Assembly: GCF_032884065.1 (NCBI RefSeq)
Contig: NW_027062911.1
Coordinates: 1 to 64,000, forward strand
Reading direction: 5' to 3'
Length of the DNA: 64,000 nt
From: Artemia franciscana
Taxonomy: Eukaryota; Arthropoda; Branchiopoda; Anostraca; Artemiidae
Position numbers and translations under genes: made by a program. Below the pieces are notes generated by a model. It ran no database searches. It saw only the letters and a list, made by a program, of their open reading frames with translations, and was not told the DNA's origin. Positions 10,730 to 18,938 of this stretch are shown here, in pieces; position 1 is the first letter of the stretch, and each line of letters starts with the position of its first letter.

Positions 10730-11053
10730 GTGCGAGAATATGATGAGGACGTCCCGGACCCCGAAGACGTTAAACAACTACTATATTTGTTCGAGTTGTT
10801 CAATGGTCAAGACACTTATTCCCATGAAAGGGTAACTATCCGGCCACTATGCAAGAAGGAAAATTTAGTCATCCCACCTGATTACACTGTTCCAAGGATT
10901 GGTCCAGAACATGTTCTAACACAAAATGCTAGGAACCAGCTAGAAATGCGTCACTTCTTCCAGATTGCTTACTTAAATTCTAAAGTATTTGCAGATGAAT
11001 TAAAAGATTCTAACAAAGACATTGCTGCGGGTTTTGTGTTCTTTTTTTATTAA
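10730..11053 (+). CDS. Second unrecognised ORF of the same remnant (unit 1)
   Basis: 107 codons, starting MREYDEDVPDPEDVKQLLYL and including LTQNARNQLEMRHFFQIAYL. It is in a different frame from 10215-10625. It ends just where the LINE endonuclease fragment begins, so its natural end has probably been lost. Confidence 0.35.
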   Translation: MREYDEDVPDPEDVKQLLYLFELFNGQDTYSHERVTIRPLCKKENLVIPPDYTVPRIGPEHVLTQNARNQLEMRHFFQIAYLNSKVFADELKDSNKDIAAGFVFFFY

Positions 11054-11061
11054 GGCAGAAC

Positions 11062-11264
11062 AATGTTTTTGTCGCAGCCATAAGAGAAACTTGGAACCTG
11101 ACTGAAGTGACAGGGAGCTCACCGGTTATGCCCTATACCTCAGAACAAGAAAAGCTCTTGGTGACCAGAGACTAGGCGGTGGAGTGGCCCTTTACGTACG
11201 TGACGATATCCCAATGAAGGAGCTACGTGAACTTAAAAGCACTGAACATGAGGTTGTGTGGGTT
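11062..11264 (+). mobile_element. LINE endonuclease fragment A (unit 1)
   Basis: Two adjacent frames read VAAIRETWNL, then GYALYLRTRKALGDQRLGGG and VALYVRDDIP and HEVVWV. ETW and RxGGGVALYV are the hallmark motifs of the apurinic-type endonuclease domain of non-LTR retrotransposons (exonuclease-endonuclease-phosphatase fold). Only about 65 residues of the N-terminal half remain, with a frame break between the two parts. The fragment joins transketolase sequence in frame at 11264. Clade not determined. Confidence 0.7.
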
Positions 11265-11645
11265 CGAGAGAACCCTGGCGACAAGGTTGTTCTCATTGGA
11301 GCGGGCATAACTATGCACGAAGGTCTGAAGGCGACTGATACCCTGGCGACTAACGGCATCCATGTGTGCGTCATTGATCCTTTCACAATTACACCCTTGG
11401 ATGCTGACACCATTCGTTCTCATGCTCTACGGGGTGGTGGCAAGATACTCACTGTTGAAGATCATTACCCAGAGGGTGGTATTGGCGAATCTGTAGCTTG
11501 TGCCCTGTCGACTGATGCAAATATTATTGTCAAGCGTCTAGCAGTCAATGAGGTTCCACGATCTGGTCCCCCTGAGGTTCTTCTTGAAAAGTACGGTATT
11601 AGCTCAAATTGCATAGTCAAGGCCGTTTACAACTTACTCCAATGA
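11184..11645 (+). CDS. Chimeric ORF: LINE endonuclease piece fused to transketolase C-terminal domain (unit 1)
   Basis: 153 codons. Residues 1-27 (VALYVRDDIPMKELRELK then STEHEVVWV) are LINE endonuclease; residues 28-153 (from [20 protein letters not shown] to the family's end) are the transketolase C-terminal domain. The joint is seamless in frame at VWV/RENPGD. The listed first codon is GTG; the same frame is open upstream through GYALYL, with no ATG before the stop. The C-terminal domain has no thiamine-pyrophosphate site, so no transketolase activity is expected. The 3' flank is shared with the 584-codon copy at 16620 onward. Confidence 0.7.
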   Translation: MALYVRDDIPMKELRELKSTEHEVVWVRENPGDKVVLIGAGITMHEGLKATDTLATNGIHVCVIDPFTITPLDADTIRSHALRGGGKILTVEDHYPEGGIGESVACALSTDANIIVKRLAVNEVPRSGPPEVLLEKYGISSNCIVKAVYNLLQ

Positions 11646-12221
11646 TTCCTTAGCACTCAGTGCATTTTATTTTAAGTTTAAATTCTTTGCTGATTATTTT
11701 AGTATTTATGTCTATACAGCATCATCGTTCTAAGGTATTAGGATTCTTTTCGCATGATTTAGTTTATTTGACTATTTGGCAATACTGTTTGTCATCGGAA
11801 GTTAGCATACATGCTTGTATTATTTAGAATTTGATTCTGTTGACATTTTGGGTGAAGGCTGAAAGAACAATTTTATGGATAATATTTATAGCAAAAGTTG
11901 CACTCTTTCTATTGCCCTAGGTTTTTGGAGAAAGATTCTAATTCCAGAATTGCACTGACGGCCTAAAAAAAGTTTAACTGCTTTTTGAATGTTTATTTTT
12001 TTATAATAATTATGGTTTAATGTTGAAAATGAAATGTCAAAACGTGAAAAACTCCATTTAACTCCACCATTGCCGGTTCCAATTTCGGTCGCGAAAAGAA
12101 GAGGGTTGGACGATAGGCTTGCTACCTGTCCCTTAAAAAGCTACCAGCAACTGAATCGTCGACTTTAGCCTTGGATTTGACTACTACTTCCCTAACACCC
12201 TCAACATCCCCCGGACTTGAT
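11646..12221 (+). repeat. Transketolase 3' flank, first copy (unit 1)
   Basis: Starts with GATTCCTTAGCACTCAGTGC after the stop codon and matches 16620-17193 along most of its length. The two transketolase pieces in this unit were therefore duplicated together with their shared downstream sequence. No ORF. Confidence 0.8.
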
Positions 12222-12468
12222 TTTTGACTACGAAGCAACAACTGAAGCTCGGATTTTGAAATGTGAGGACGATGAGCCAGATTTCAAAAACTGAACAGAT
12301 ACTGAAAGAAGTGATACAGTACAATATAGACGTAACAGCCATTAGTGAAACTAGATGGCTTGGTAGTGGGATAGATCCCCTACAAGTGGCTAGGTCTTCA
12401 CATACAGTGAACAAGAAAGAAGACGCCAAGCAGGTGTGGGTGTACTGATGTCAACCACTACTAGGTGA
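12222..12468 (+). mobile_element. LINE endonuclease fragment B, first copy (unit 1)
   Basis: Reads RTMSQISKTEQILKEVIQYN, then IDVTAISETRWLGSG. SETRW with a following G-rich loop is the catalytic block of a second, different non-LTR retrotransposon endonuclease, of the type with an RTM..GK start. The frame breaks after GSGIDPLQ. Confidence 0.7.
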
Positions 12469-12691
12469 GGGATACTAAAATGGAAGAATTATTTACACAC
12501 AATTCACGATATCACGATGCAAAAAAATCTGCCATGGCTAAAATAGACTGAATTCTCAGTCGATCAGCAATTATTTGGAGCTGTTTAGACTTTTCTGAAT
12601 CCATAAGGTTAAGAGGGGAGCGCAAATTTTTATTCTCATCATAAGGTATATATATCATGTCTAGTTATATATATAGCATAACAATAAAATG

Positions 12692-13487
12692 ACGTTCATA
12701 GTTATGCCCACTCCAATGAGAACAACCTTGTCACCAGGGTTCTCTCGGACTACCTTGGCTTTACCCACTTGGAATAGTGCTTCATTATTATAAATAACAA
12801 CGGTGGCTGGCCTAGATGTCCTAATGAAACAGATACCTCTTGTGTTAGCTGCCAGTTCACAGGCTCGTTCGCAGCTCACAGCATCACTGGGATAGAATAC
12901 AGTACAAACAGGGATAGTTCTAAACATAGCCAAATATTCAAGCGCCATCTGACTCGGTCCATCTTCACCAATACTCACACCAGCATGTGATCCAACACAG
13001 TTGATGTTTGCCTGAGACATGGCATCCTTTCTGATCTGATCAAAAGCGCGGGTGAAAAATGCAGCAAAAGTAGAACGGAATGCAACATTTCGGTCACGAC
13101 AAGCAGCACCAATAGCAAACCCAACTAAATTTTGTTCAGCAATGTAGCATTCAATGTAATTATCGGTGGAAACCTTCTTGATTTTTTCGGAATAAGTAGA
13201 ATTCTTTGTATCACCATCCAAGCCAATGACCCGGGAATTGTTCTGGGCAAGTTTCATCAAAGCAGTACCATAAGCAACACGAGTGGCAACTGTCTCCCCT
13301 TTTTTGTAAGCTGGCACTGAAGATAGACGAATGTTTTTAATGCTAACGACTGGGGCATCTTCAACCGGAGACTCAGCAATTGGGGCAGGAACATTGCCAG
13401 CTATACGCTCTTCAATGTTCTTAACAATACTACCTGCCTTGTCACCGAAAGGTTTACCGTGCCAATTTTCATGATCAGCCACTCCAT
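12692..13487 (-). pseudogene. Inverted middle piece of transketolase (unit 1)
   Basis: Minus-strand reading from 13482 to about 12692, about 263 codons ([20 protein letters not shown] to [12 protein letters not shown]), then unrelated codons to 12661. It covers the linker and the whole pyrimidine-binding domain, including the catalytic Glu of IAEQN. It pairs antiparallel with 15499-16293 of the full copy. It keeps [12 protein letters not shown] (family-like) where the full copy has ESHAG, but has its own oddities ([14 protein letters not shown]), so neither copy derives directly from the other. It lacks the TPP-binding first domain and cannot be an enzyme. Confidence 0.85.
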
Positions 13488-13711
13488 AGTCAGAATTATA
13501 ATAGCAGACAGAATTATAATATGGAACTAAAAGATAAAATAAAATTATTCGTTTGCAAATATTCGGGAATTAATCTAGTTTTGATAGACGAATCAGATCT
13601 TTGTTAAAACCTGAAAAAGCTACTGCATTTTATGCGAATATTTGCGACACTAAAATCACTAAATAAGGGCAACATTGTACTATCATCACTATAAGAGGAT
13701 ACATTTACTGG
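13488..13711. other. Flank of the inverted transketolase piece (unit 1)
   Basis: AT-rich, no gene. It contains AATCTAGTTTTGATAGACGA and onward at 13573-13599, the reverse complement of the sequence just upstream of the full transketolase copy (14800-14826). The inverted repeat is therefore interrupted, not ended, at 13487. Confidence 0.6.
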
Positions 13712-13984
13712 GTGGGAACTATAAAAAGTCTCCACGAAGGATCGTTCCAACTGGTTTATGTGGCTTGGATCGTTACCCTGAGGGTTAATGGGATAAGGAA
13801 GTCCAGAATAGAGGCGTGGATATGTAAATTACGCCTAAAGATGTATGCCAGCCTCCCGAATGGACGGCCTCCAGTTACCCTGGCAGAGGTAAAGAAAAAA
13901 ATTCCATGTGACGACTGCAAAGAACTTAATGTGCAAAAACTAAAGAACTTAAAAAAAAACAAAAAAACTATCTTCTATAATTAA
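13712..13984 (+). CDS. Hypothetical 90-codon ORF (unit 1)
   Basis: The last 60 residues (WICKLRLKMYASLPNGRPPV then TLAEVKKKIPCDDCKEL) look coding-like; the C-terminus runs into the A-rich tract as poly-Lys/Asn. No family recognised. Present only in long units. Confidence 0.2.
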   Translation: MGTIKSLHEGSFQLVYVAWIVTLRVNGIRKSRIEAWICKLRLKMYASLPNGRPPVTLAEVKKKIPCDDCKELNVQKLKNLKKNKKTIFYN

Positions 13985-14565
13985 GGAAAAAAACTGAGAA
14001 AGCGGAAAAAAAACTAAAAGAAAAATAAAAAAAGGAAAAAAACTAAAAAAACCAATAGAAAAACTAAATAGAAAAAAAAGTGAAAAAAAATAAAAAACCT
14101 AAAAAACTAGAAAAGAGATTCAAAAAAGAAGAAACTAAAAAAAGAAAAATTTAGGAATGAAGAAAAACTAAAAAAGAAAAAAAACTAAAAAAAAGAAAAC
14201 TAAAGAAAATAAAAGAAACTAAAAGAAACTAAAAAAGGAAAAAAAACTAAAAACTTTTGTCTATAAGCAAATGTAAAAAAAAACTGAAAAAAGGAAACTA
14301 ATAAAACTAAAAAAAAAGAAAAAAGAAAAAGAAAAAAAGAAAACTAAAAAAAAACTAAAAAAGAAAAAAATTAAAAAAGAAGAACCTAAAAAAAGAAAAA
14401 CTAAAAATGAAAAAAAAAAGAAAACCAAAAAAGAAAAAACTAAAAAAAATAAACCAAAAAAGAAAAAAAAACTAAAAAAGAAAAAACTAAAAAAAGAGAA
14501 ACTAAAAAATAAAAAACTGAAAAAAAACTAAGGTCAAAGGCAATCATTTAAAAAAAAAAGAAAAA
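13985..14565. repeat. A-rich low-complexity tract (unit 1)
   Basis: About 580 bp of (A)n with interspersed ACTAAAAAAGAAAA motifs, nearly free of T and C runs. It sits between the inverted and direct transketolase pieces. Possible origins are an expanded poly(A) tail or simple-sequence growth. Confidence 0.9.
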
Positions 14566-14864
14566 GGTTTTAGTTCTGTTCTATTTTCTCAACCACTCTA
14601 TATTAATCAAGTATTCAATAATACAATCTGTATTAACGGTTACCGCAGTACATTGGCTTTAATGTTCTTTCGAATTCGAAGGATGTGAGTTCAAGTCACT
14701 TTGCTGTAATCTATAGTAAGTAAAAAAAAGGTAAGTAAGACAAACTTTTACTTACTTTCACTAGATTACTAGACTTTTACTAGATTAAAAGTTTAATCTG
14801 ATTCGTCTATCAAAACTAGATTTGCTAGCGCCTCAAGCGCTAGCAAATCTGGACATCCCTCATC
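14566..14864. other. Upstream region of the full transketolase copy (unit 1)
   Basis: No gene. It holds a short inverted repeat (GTAAGTAAG...TTTTACTTAC, 14734-14757) and, at its right end, the foldback palindrome at 14818. No TATA box or initiator that I would defend. Equivalent: 45095-45392. Confidence 0.5.
14818..14850. repeat. Perfect 14-bp foldback palindrome at transketolase 5' truncation (unit 1)
   Basis: AGATTTGCTAGCGC, a 5-base loop, then GCGCTAGCAAATCT. The right arm is transketolase coding sequence (ASKS of ASKSGHP in another frame); the left arm is its mirror image and marks where homology to the gene stops. Confidence 0.85.
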
Positions 14865-16619
14865 ATGTGCATCCATGGCAGATATTTTGTCTGTTCTTTT
14901 TTTCATGCAATGAAGTACAAAGTCTCTGCTCCAAAAGATCCTTCTTCAGATAGGTTTATACTATCGAAAGGGCATGCTGCAACTATACTCTATGCAGCAT
15001 GGGCTGAAGCTGGACTTTTCCCCAAGAGTGAACTATTGAACTTGAGGAAAATCGATAGTGATTTGGAGGGTCATCCAACCCCACGTTTGAACTTCATAGA
15101 TGTTGCCACTGGATCCCTTGGTCAAGGACTTAGTGTAGCTGCTGGTATGGCATATGTTGGAAAAAATATTGACAAGGCTTCCTACAGAACATATTGCTTG
15201 ATTGGGGATGGAGAGTCTGCTGAAGGATCCATTTGGGAAGCAATGCATTTTGCTGGTCATTACAAGCTCGATAATCTTGTTGTTATTTTTGATGTTAATC
15301 GTCTCGGACAGTCTGAGCCAACAGCTTTACAACATGATGTAGAGACCTACAGAAAGAGGGCAGATGCATTTGGATTTCAGGCCATTGTTATCGATGGCCA
15401 CAATATTGAAGAAATAGTTAGGGCTTTTGACGAAGCAGCAGCAACCAAAGGAAAACCAACTGCCATCATTGCCAAAACGTTCAAAGGTCAAGGACTGGAT
15501 GGAGTGTCTGATCATGAAAATTGGCACGGTAAACCTTTAGGTGACAAGGCAGGTAGTATTGTTAAAAACATTGAAGAGCGTATAGCTGGCAATGTTCCTG
15601 CCACAATTGCTGAGTCTCCGGTTGAAGATGCCCCAGTCGTTAGCATTAAAAACATTCGTCTATCTTCAGTGCCAGCTTACAAAAAAGGGGAGACAGTTGC
15701 CACTCGTGTTGCTTATGGTACTGCTTTGATGAAACTTGCCCAGAACAATTCCCGGGTCATTGGCTTGGATGGTGATACAAAGAATTCTACTTATTCCGAA
15801 AAAATCAAGAAGGTTTCCACCCATAATTACATTGAATGCTACATTGCTGAACAAAATTTAGTTGGGGTTGCTATTGGTGCTGCTTGTCGTGACCGAACTG
15901 TTGCATTCTGTTCTACTTTTGCTGCATTTTTCACCCGCACTTTTGATCAGATTAGAATGGGTGCCATTTCTCAGACAAACATCAACTGTGTCGAATCACA
16001 TGCTGGTGTGAGTATTGGTGAAGATGGACCGAGTCAGATGGCGCTTGAAGATTTGGCTAAGTTTAGAACTATCCCTGGTTGTACTGTATTCTATCCCAGT
16101 GATGCTGTGAGCTGCGAACGAGCCTGTGAACTGGCAGCTAACACAAGAGGTATCTGTTTCATTAGGACATCTAGGCCAGCCACCGTTGTTATTTATAATA
16201 ATGAAGCACTATTCCAAGTGGGTAAAGCCAAGGTAGTCCGAGAGAACCCTGGTGACAAGGTTGTTCTCATTGGAGCGGGCATAACTATGCACGAAGGTCT
16301 GAAGGCGGCTGATACCATGGCGACTAACGGCATCCATGTGTGCGTCATTGATCCTTTCACAATTAAACCCTTGGATGCTGACACCATTCGTTCTCATACT
16401 CTACGTGTTGGTGGCAAGATACTCACTGTTGAAGATCATTACCCAGAGGGTGGTATTGGCGAATCTGTAGCTTGTGCCCTGTCGACTGATGCAAATATTA
16501 TTGTCAAGCGTCTAGCAGTCAATGAGGTTCCACGATCTGGTCCCCCTGAGGTTCTTCTTGAAAAGTACGGTATTAGCTCAAATTGCATAGTCAACGCCGT
16601 TTACAATTTACTCCAATGA
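14865..16619 (+). CDS. Transketolase, intronless, 5'-truncated copy (unit 1)
   Basis: Transketolase moves two-carbon ketol units between sugar phosphates in the non-oxidative pentose phosphate pathway, in the cytosol, using thiamine pyrophosphate (TPP) and a divalent metal. The 584 residues hold the TPP-binding domain (about 14-215), with LSKGH (33-37), GH70, the GDG...N metal-TPP motif (114-145) and WHGKP (His221). Next are the pyrimidine-binding domain (about 274-440), with IAEQN (catalytic Glu329), [11 protein letters not shown] (His379) and FIRTSRP, and the C-terminal domain (about 450-580). Animal enzymes are about 620-630 residues. The first 13 codons here are out of frame: [20 protein letters not shown], with the TPP-contacting His, lies at 14841-14900 in another frame, and a run of seven T (14897-14903) separates the two. 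Homology stops at the palindrome at 14818, so about 30 residues are absent altogether. Likely a recent pseudogene or retrocopy; an unlisted upstream exon is possible. Confidence 0.85.
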   Translation: MCIHGRYFVCSFFHAMKYKVSAPKDPSSDRFILSKGHAATILYAAWAEAGLFPKSELLNLRKIDSDLEGHPTPRLNFIDVATGSLGQGLSVAAGMAYVGKNIDKASYRTYCLIGDGESAEGSIWEAMHFAGHYKLDNLVVIFDVNRLGQSEPTALQHDVETYRKRADAFGFQAIVIDGHNIEEIVRAFDEAAATKGKPTAIIAKTFKGQGLDGVSDHENWHGKPLGDKAGSIVKNIEERIAGNVPATIAESPVEDAPVVSIKNIRLSSVPAYKKGETVATRVAYGTALMKLAQNNSRVIGLDGDTKNSTYSEKIKKVSTHNYIECYIAEQNLVGVAIGAACRDRTVAFCSTFAAFFTRTFDQIRMGAISQTNINCVESHAGVSIGEDGPSQMALEDLAKFRTIPGCTVFYPSDAVSCERACELAANTRGICFIRTSRPATVVIYNNEALFQVGKAKVVRENPGDKVVLIGAGITMHEGLKAADTMATNGIHVCVIDPFTIKPLDADTIRSHTLRVGGKILTVEDHYPEGGIGESVACALSTDANIIVKRLAVNEVPRSGPPEVLLEKYGISSNCIVNAVYNLLQ

Positions 16620-17193
16620 TTCCTTAGCACTCAGTGCATTTGATTTGAAGTTGAAATTCTTTGCTGATTATTTTAGCATTTATGTCTATACAGCATCATC
16701 GTTCTAAGGTATTAGGATTCTTTTCGCATGATTTAGTTTGTTTTACTCTATTTGGCAATACTGTTTGTCATCGGAAGTTAGCATACATGCTTGTGATATT
16801 TAGAATTTGATTCTGTTGACATTTTGGGTGAAGGCTGAAAAACAATTTTCTGGATAATATTTATAGCACAAGTTGCACTCTTTCCATTGCCCAAGGTTTT
16901 TGGAGAAAGATTCTAATTCCAGAATTGCACTGACGGCCTCAAAAAAGTTTAACTACTTTTGGGATGTTTATTTTTCATAATAATTATGGTTTAATGTTGA
17001 AAATGAAATGTCAAAACATGAAAAACTCCATTTAACTCCACCATAGCCGGTTCCAAGTCCGGTCGCGAAAAGAAGAGGGTTGGACGATAGGCTTGCTACC
17101 TGTCCCTTAAAAAGAAACTAGCAACTGAATCGTCAACTTTAGACTTGGATTTGACTACTACTTCCCTAACACCCTCAACATCCCCCCGGACTC
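16620..17193 (+). repeat. Transketolase 3' flank, second copy (unit 1)
   Basis: Direct repeat of 11646-12221. Both start at the stop codon and continue without interruption into LINE fragment B. There is no poly(A) tract after the coding region, so a simple poly(A)-tailed retrocopy is not supported at this end. Confidence 0.8.
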
Positions 17194-17444
17194 GATTTTT
17201 GACTACGAAGCAACAACTGAAGCTCGGATTTTGAAATGTGAGGACAATGAGCCAGATTTCAAAAACTGAACAGATACTGAAAGAAATGATACAGTACAAT
17301 ATAGACGTAACAGCCATTAGTGAAACTAGATGGCTTGGTAGTGGGATGGAACCCCTACAAGGTGGCTACGTCCTCACATACAGTGGACATGAAAGAAGAC
17401 GCCAAGCAAGTGTGGGTGTACTGATGTCACCCGCTGCTAGGTGA
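17194..17444 (+). mobile_element. LINE endonuclease fragment B, second copy (unit 1)
   Basis: Longer open part: ISETRWLGSGMEPLQGGYVL, then TYSGHERRRQASVGVLMSPA, about 68 codons (17238-17444). It lies downstream of the second transketolase flank, in the same relation as the first copy to the first. Confidence 0.75.
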
Positions 17445-17695
17445 GGGATACTAAAATAGAAGAATTATTTACACACAATTCACGATGCAAGAAAATCCGC
17501 CAAACTTTACTTTCTGTCAGCCTCAGACACATCTGAATTAATTGTTCTGCAGCACTCATATCTTCTATATATATAAAAACTAGCTGTTGGGGTTATCAAA
17601 AAACCTTAGTTATCAAAAAACCCTTTAGTCCTCACTTTCTTAGATTTACAAGTTAACGTTTGATTCAGCAGATACAAGAGCTTTAGGAGGGATCG
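17445..17695. other. Spacer before unit boundary
   Basis: No gene. It contains TATATATAAAAACTAGCTGT and a duplicated TTATCAAAAAACC (17596 and 17611). Equivalents: 30209-30467, 47905-48059 and 60856-61104. Confidence 0.45.
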
Positions 17696-17938
17696 GGATT
17701 TATCTGACATATTACGTGGACAGAGGTCATAGCTTTTAGGTGAGGTGATATTTACTTTATTTTGCCTCTGTAAATTATCATAAATTGAATTCAATCCAAA
17801 TTCACCTGTATCTTTGTTTATGGAATTATTCTTGAATATATTTTTTTTAATTTCGATTGTTTCCGTGAAAATTTGCTTTAAACCTTGGTCCCTAGAAATC
17901 AAAGAAACATTTTCAAACAAAATAAATGATTTGGACAA
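17606..17938 (-). CDS. Hypothetical 110-codon ORF, unrecognised
   Basis: The longest reading across the nested inverted repeat, with many K and N residues and no domain I recognise. It runs through the left outer arm, so the segment around NMSDKS is mirrored by the plus-strand ORF MSDKSNDPEPKRSKR of the next unit. The counterparts in other units (30378-30566, 47976-48158, 61138-61347) differ in length, which argues against constraint. It may be chance in AT-rich sequence. Confidence 0.15.
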   Translation of the reverse strand: MSKSFILFENVSLISRDQGLKQIFTETIEIKKNIFKNNSINKDTGEFGLNSIYDNLQRQNKVNITSPKSYDLCPRNMSDKSRSLLKLLYLLNQTLTCKSKKVRTKGFFDN

Positions 17939-18086
17939 TTATAGATGTTTCGAGAGGGCCGACATGAAATCTACAGGTTTGGTATTTTGCAAATACCATC
18001 GTCTTTAAAGCAAAATACCAAACCTGAAGATTTCACGTTGGCCTAAAAAATATGACCTTTGTCCACGTAATATGTCAGATAAATCC
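17696..18086. repeat. Nested inverted repeat across unit 1/2 boundary
   Basis: Outer arms of 36 nt at 17696-17731 and 18051-18086 match at 35 positions. Inside them sit inner arms of 34 nt at 17957-17990 and 18010-18043 with a 19-nt loop. The two-level symmetry resembles a foldback or MITE-like element, or an inverted duplication, but I cannot define terminal repeats at its edges. Confidence 0.82.
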
Positions 18087-18654
18087 AATGACCCGGAACC
18101 GAAAAGGTCAAAGAGATTGGCTTCCGCTGTTGCATTGAAAAAAAAATAAGAGCAATAAACTATATGTAATTAATTTATTAGGTATAAATTTTGTTTGGTT
18201 TTATTCATGTCTTTTAATTTTACTGCTCATGATGAACACTGTATATGTTTTCAAAATATCCAGTCAAATTTTTTATCTGTTCACTGTCGATAAAAAGGTT
18301 TCATCCCTATTTTGAACTGTTTTACTTTCGTCATGGAAAGGCAGTGTGGTCTTCGAAGTTATCTCCACCCTCTGGAATTTTTTGCTCTTCCTAGATTTTG
18401 AAAAATAAATTTTTGGGGGTATTTTCATTAAAAATGCCTTTCTTACAAAATCCTTTTTTTTCAATAACTTATTTTGGTATTTTCTCCAATGTCCCTGCTC
18501 TGAAAATTTTTATGCTCTTAAAATCTTATGATTCTTTGACAGTTTCATGGCTTTTAGACTGTTCTTTTAATAGCTCATAGACCATTAAAAAAAATTAATA
18601 ATTTAACTAATTAATTAACAATAAATTATTAAGTTAATTAACAATTATCATTTT

Positions 18655-18938
18655 AGAATCATTGACTTTGAATCACTAGTCCAGATTGAAGCTTTGACCA
18701 TTAATCGTTGCCAAGAGGTCAAATCCATAGCGGCTACTAAGGCTTTTCAAGAGGCTAAGGATACTCCACAGTCCTCTTCATGTGGCTCAAGCGCTATTTG
18801 CTGTATGAAGATGGTGCTCTGAATTTTGGTAGCTCGGAGGACAGCTTTTCAGCAATACCTTTGAAAAAGAGAGGGAATCTGAATGATGGCATCAACATTA
18901 CTCTACAATTTAGGACGTATCAGTCGGACGGATTATAA
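18655..18938 (+). pseudogene. Exon-like remnant with laminin-G-like reading (unit 2)
   Basis: Frame one 18655-18822 has 55 codons because it keeps 12 bases (four codons, in frame) that unit 1 lacks. The LamG-like reading is 18810-18938. The preceding TTTTAG acceptor-like site is kept. Confidence 0.35.

Larger units (their letters stand above)
1..17762. repeat. Tandem array unit 1 (long type)
   Basis: Phase is set by the sequence around GTAAATTATCATAAATTG at position 8, which recurs at 17770, 30542, 48134 and 61179. This unit carries every module, including the inverted transketolase piece (12692-13487), the A-rich tract and the 584-codon transketolase ORF (14865-16619). The true left end may lie outside the window, because the phase point is arbitrary. 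Confidence 0.93.

Noticed and set aside
13132-13320. Short ORFs opposite the transketolase pieces
   Set aside because: They are antisense shadows of a recognised coding sequence and change with it.
14650-14720. tRNA-like stretch around GAGTTCAAGTCAC near 14692
   Set aside because: The T-loop-like sequence is there, but the T-stem does not pair at five positions, the middle arm has a nine-base loop and no acceptor stem closes. At most a very old tRNA-derived SINE.
17571-17592. TATATATAAAAACTAGCTGT as a promoter or transposon end
   Set aside because: A TATA-like string in AT-rich DNA with no start site or gene downstream. It may be an element terminus, but no partner end was found.
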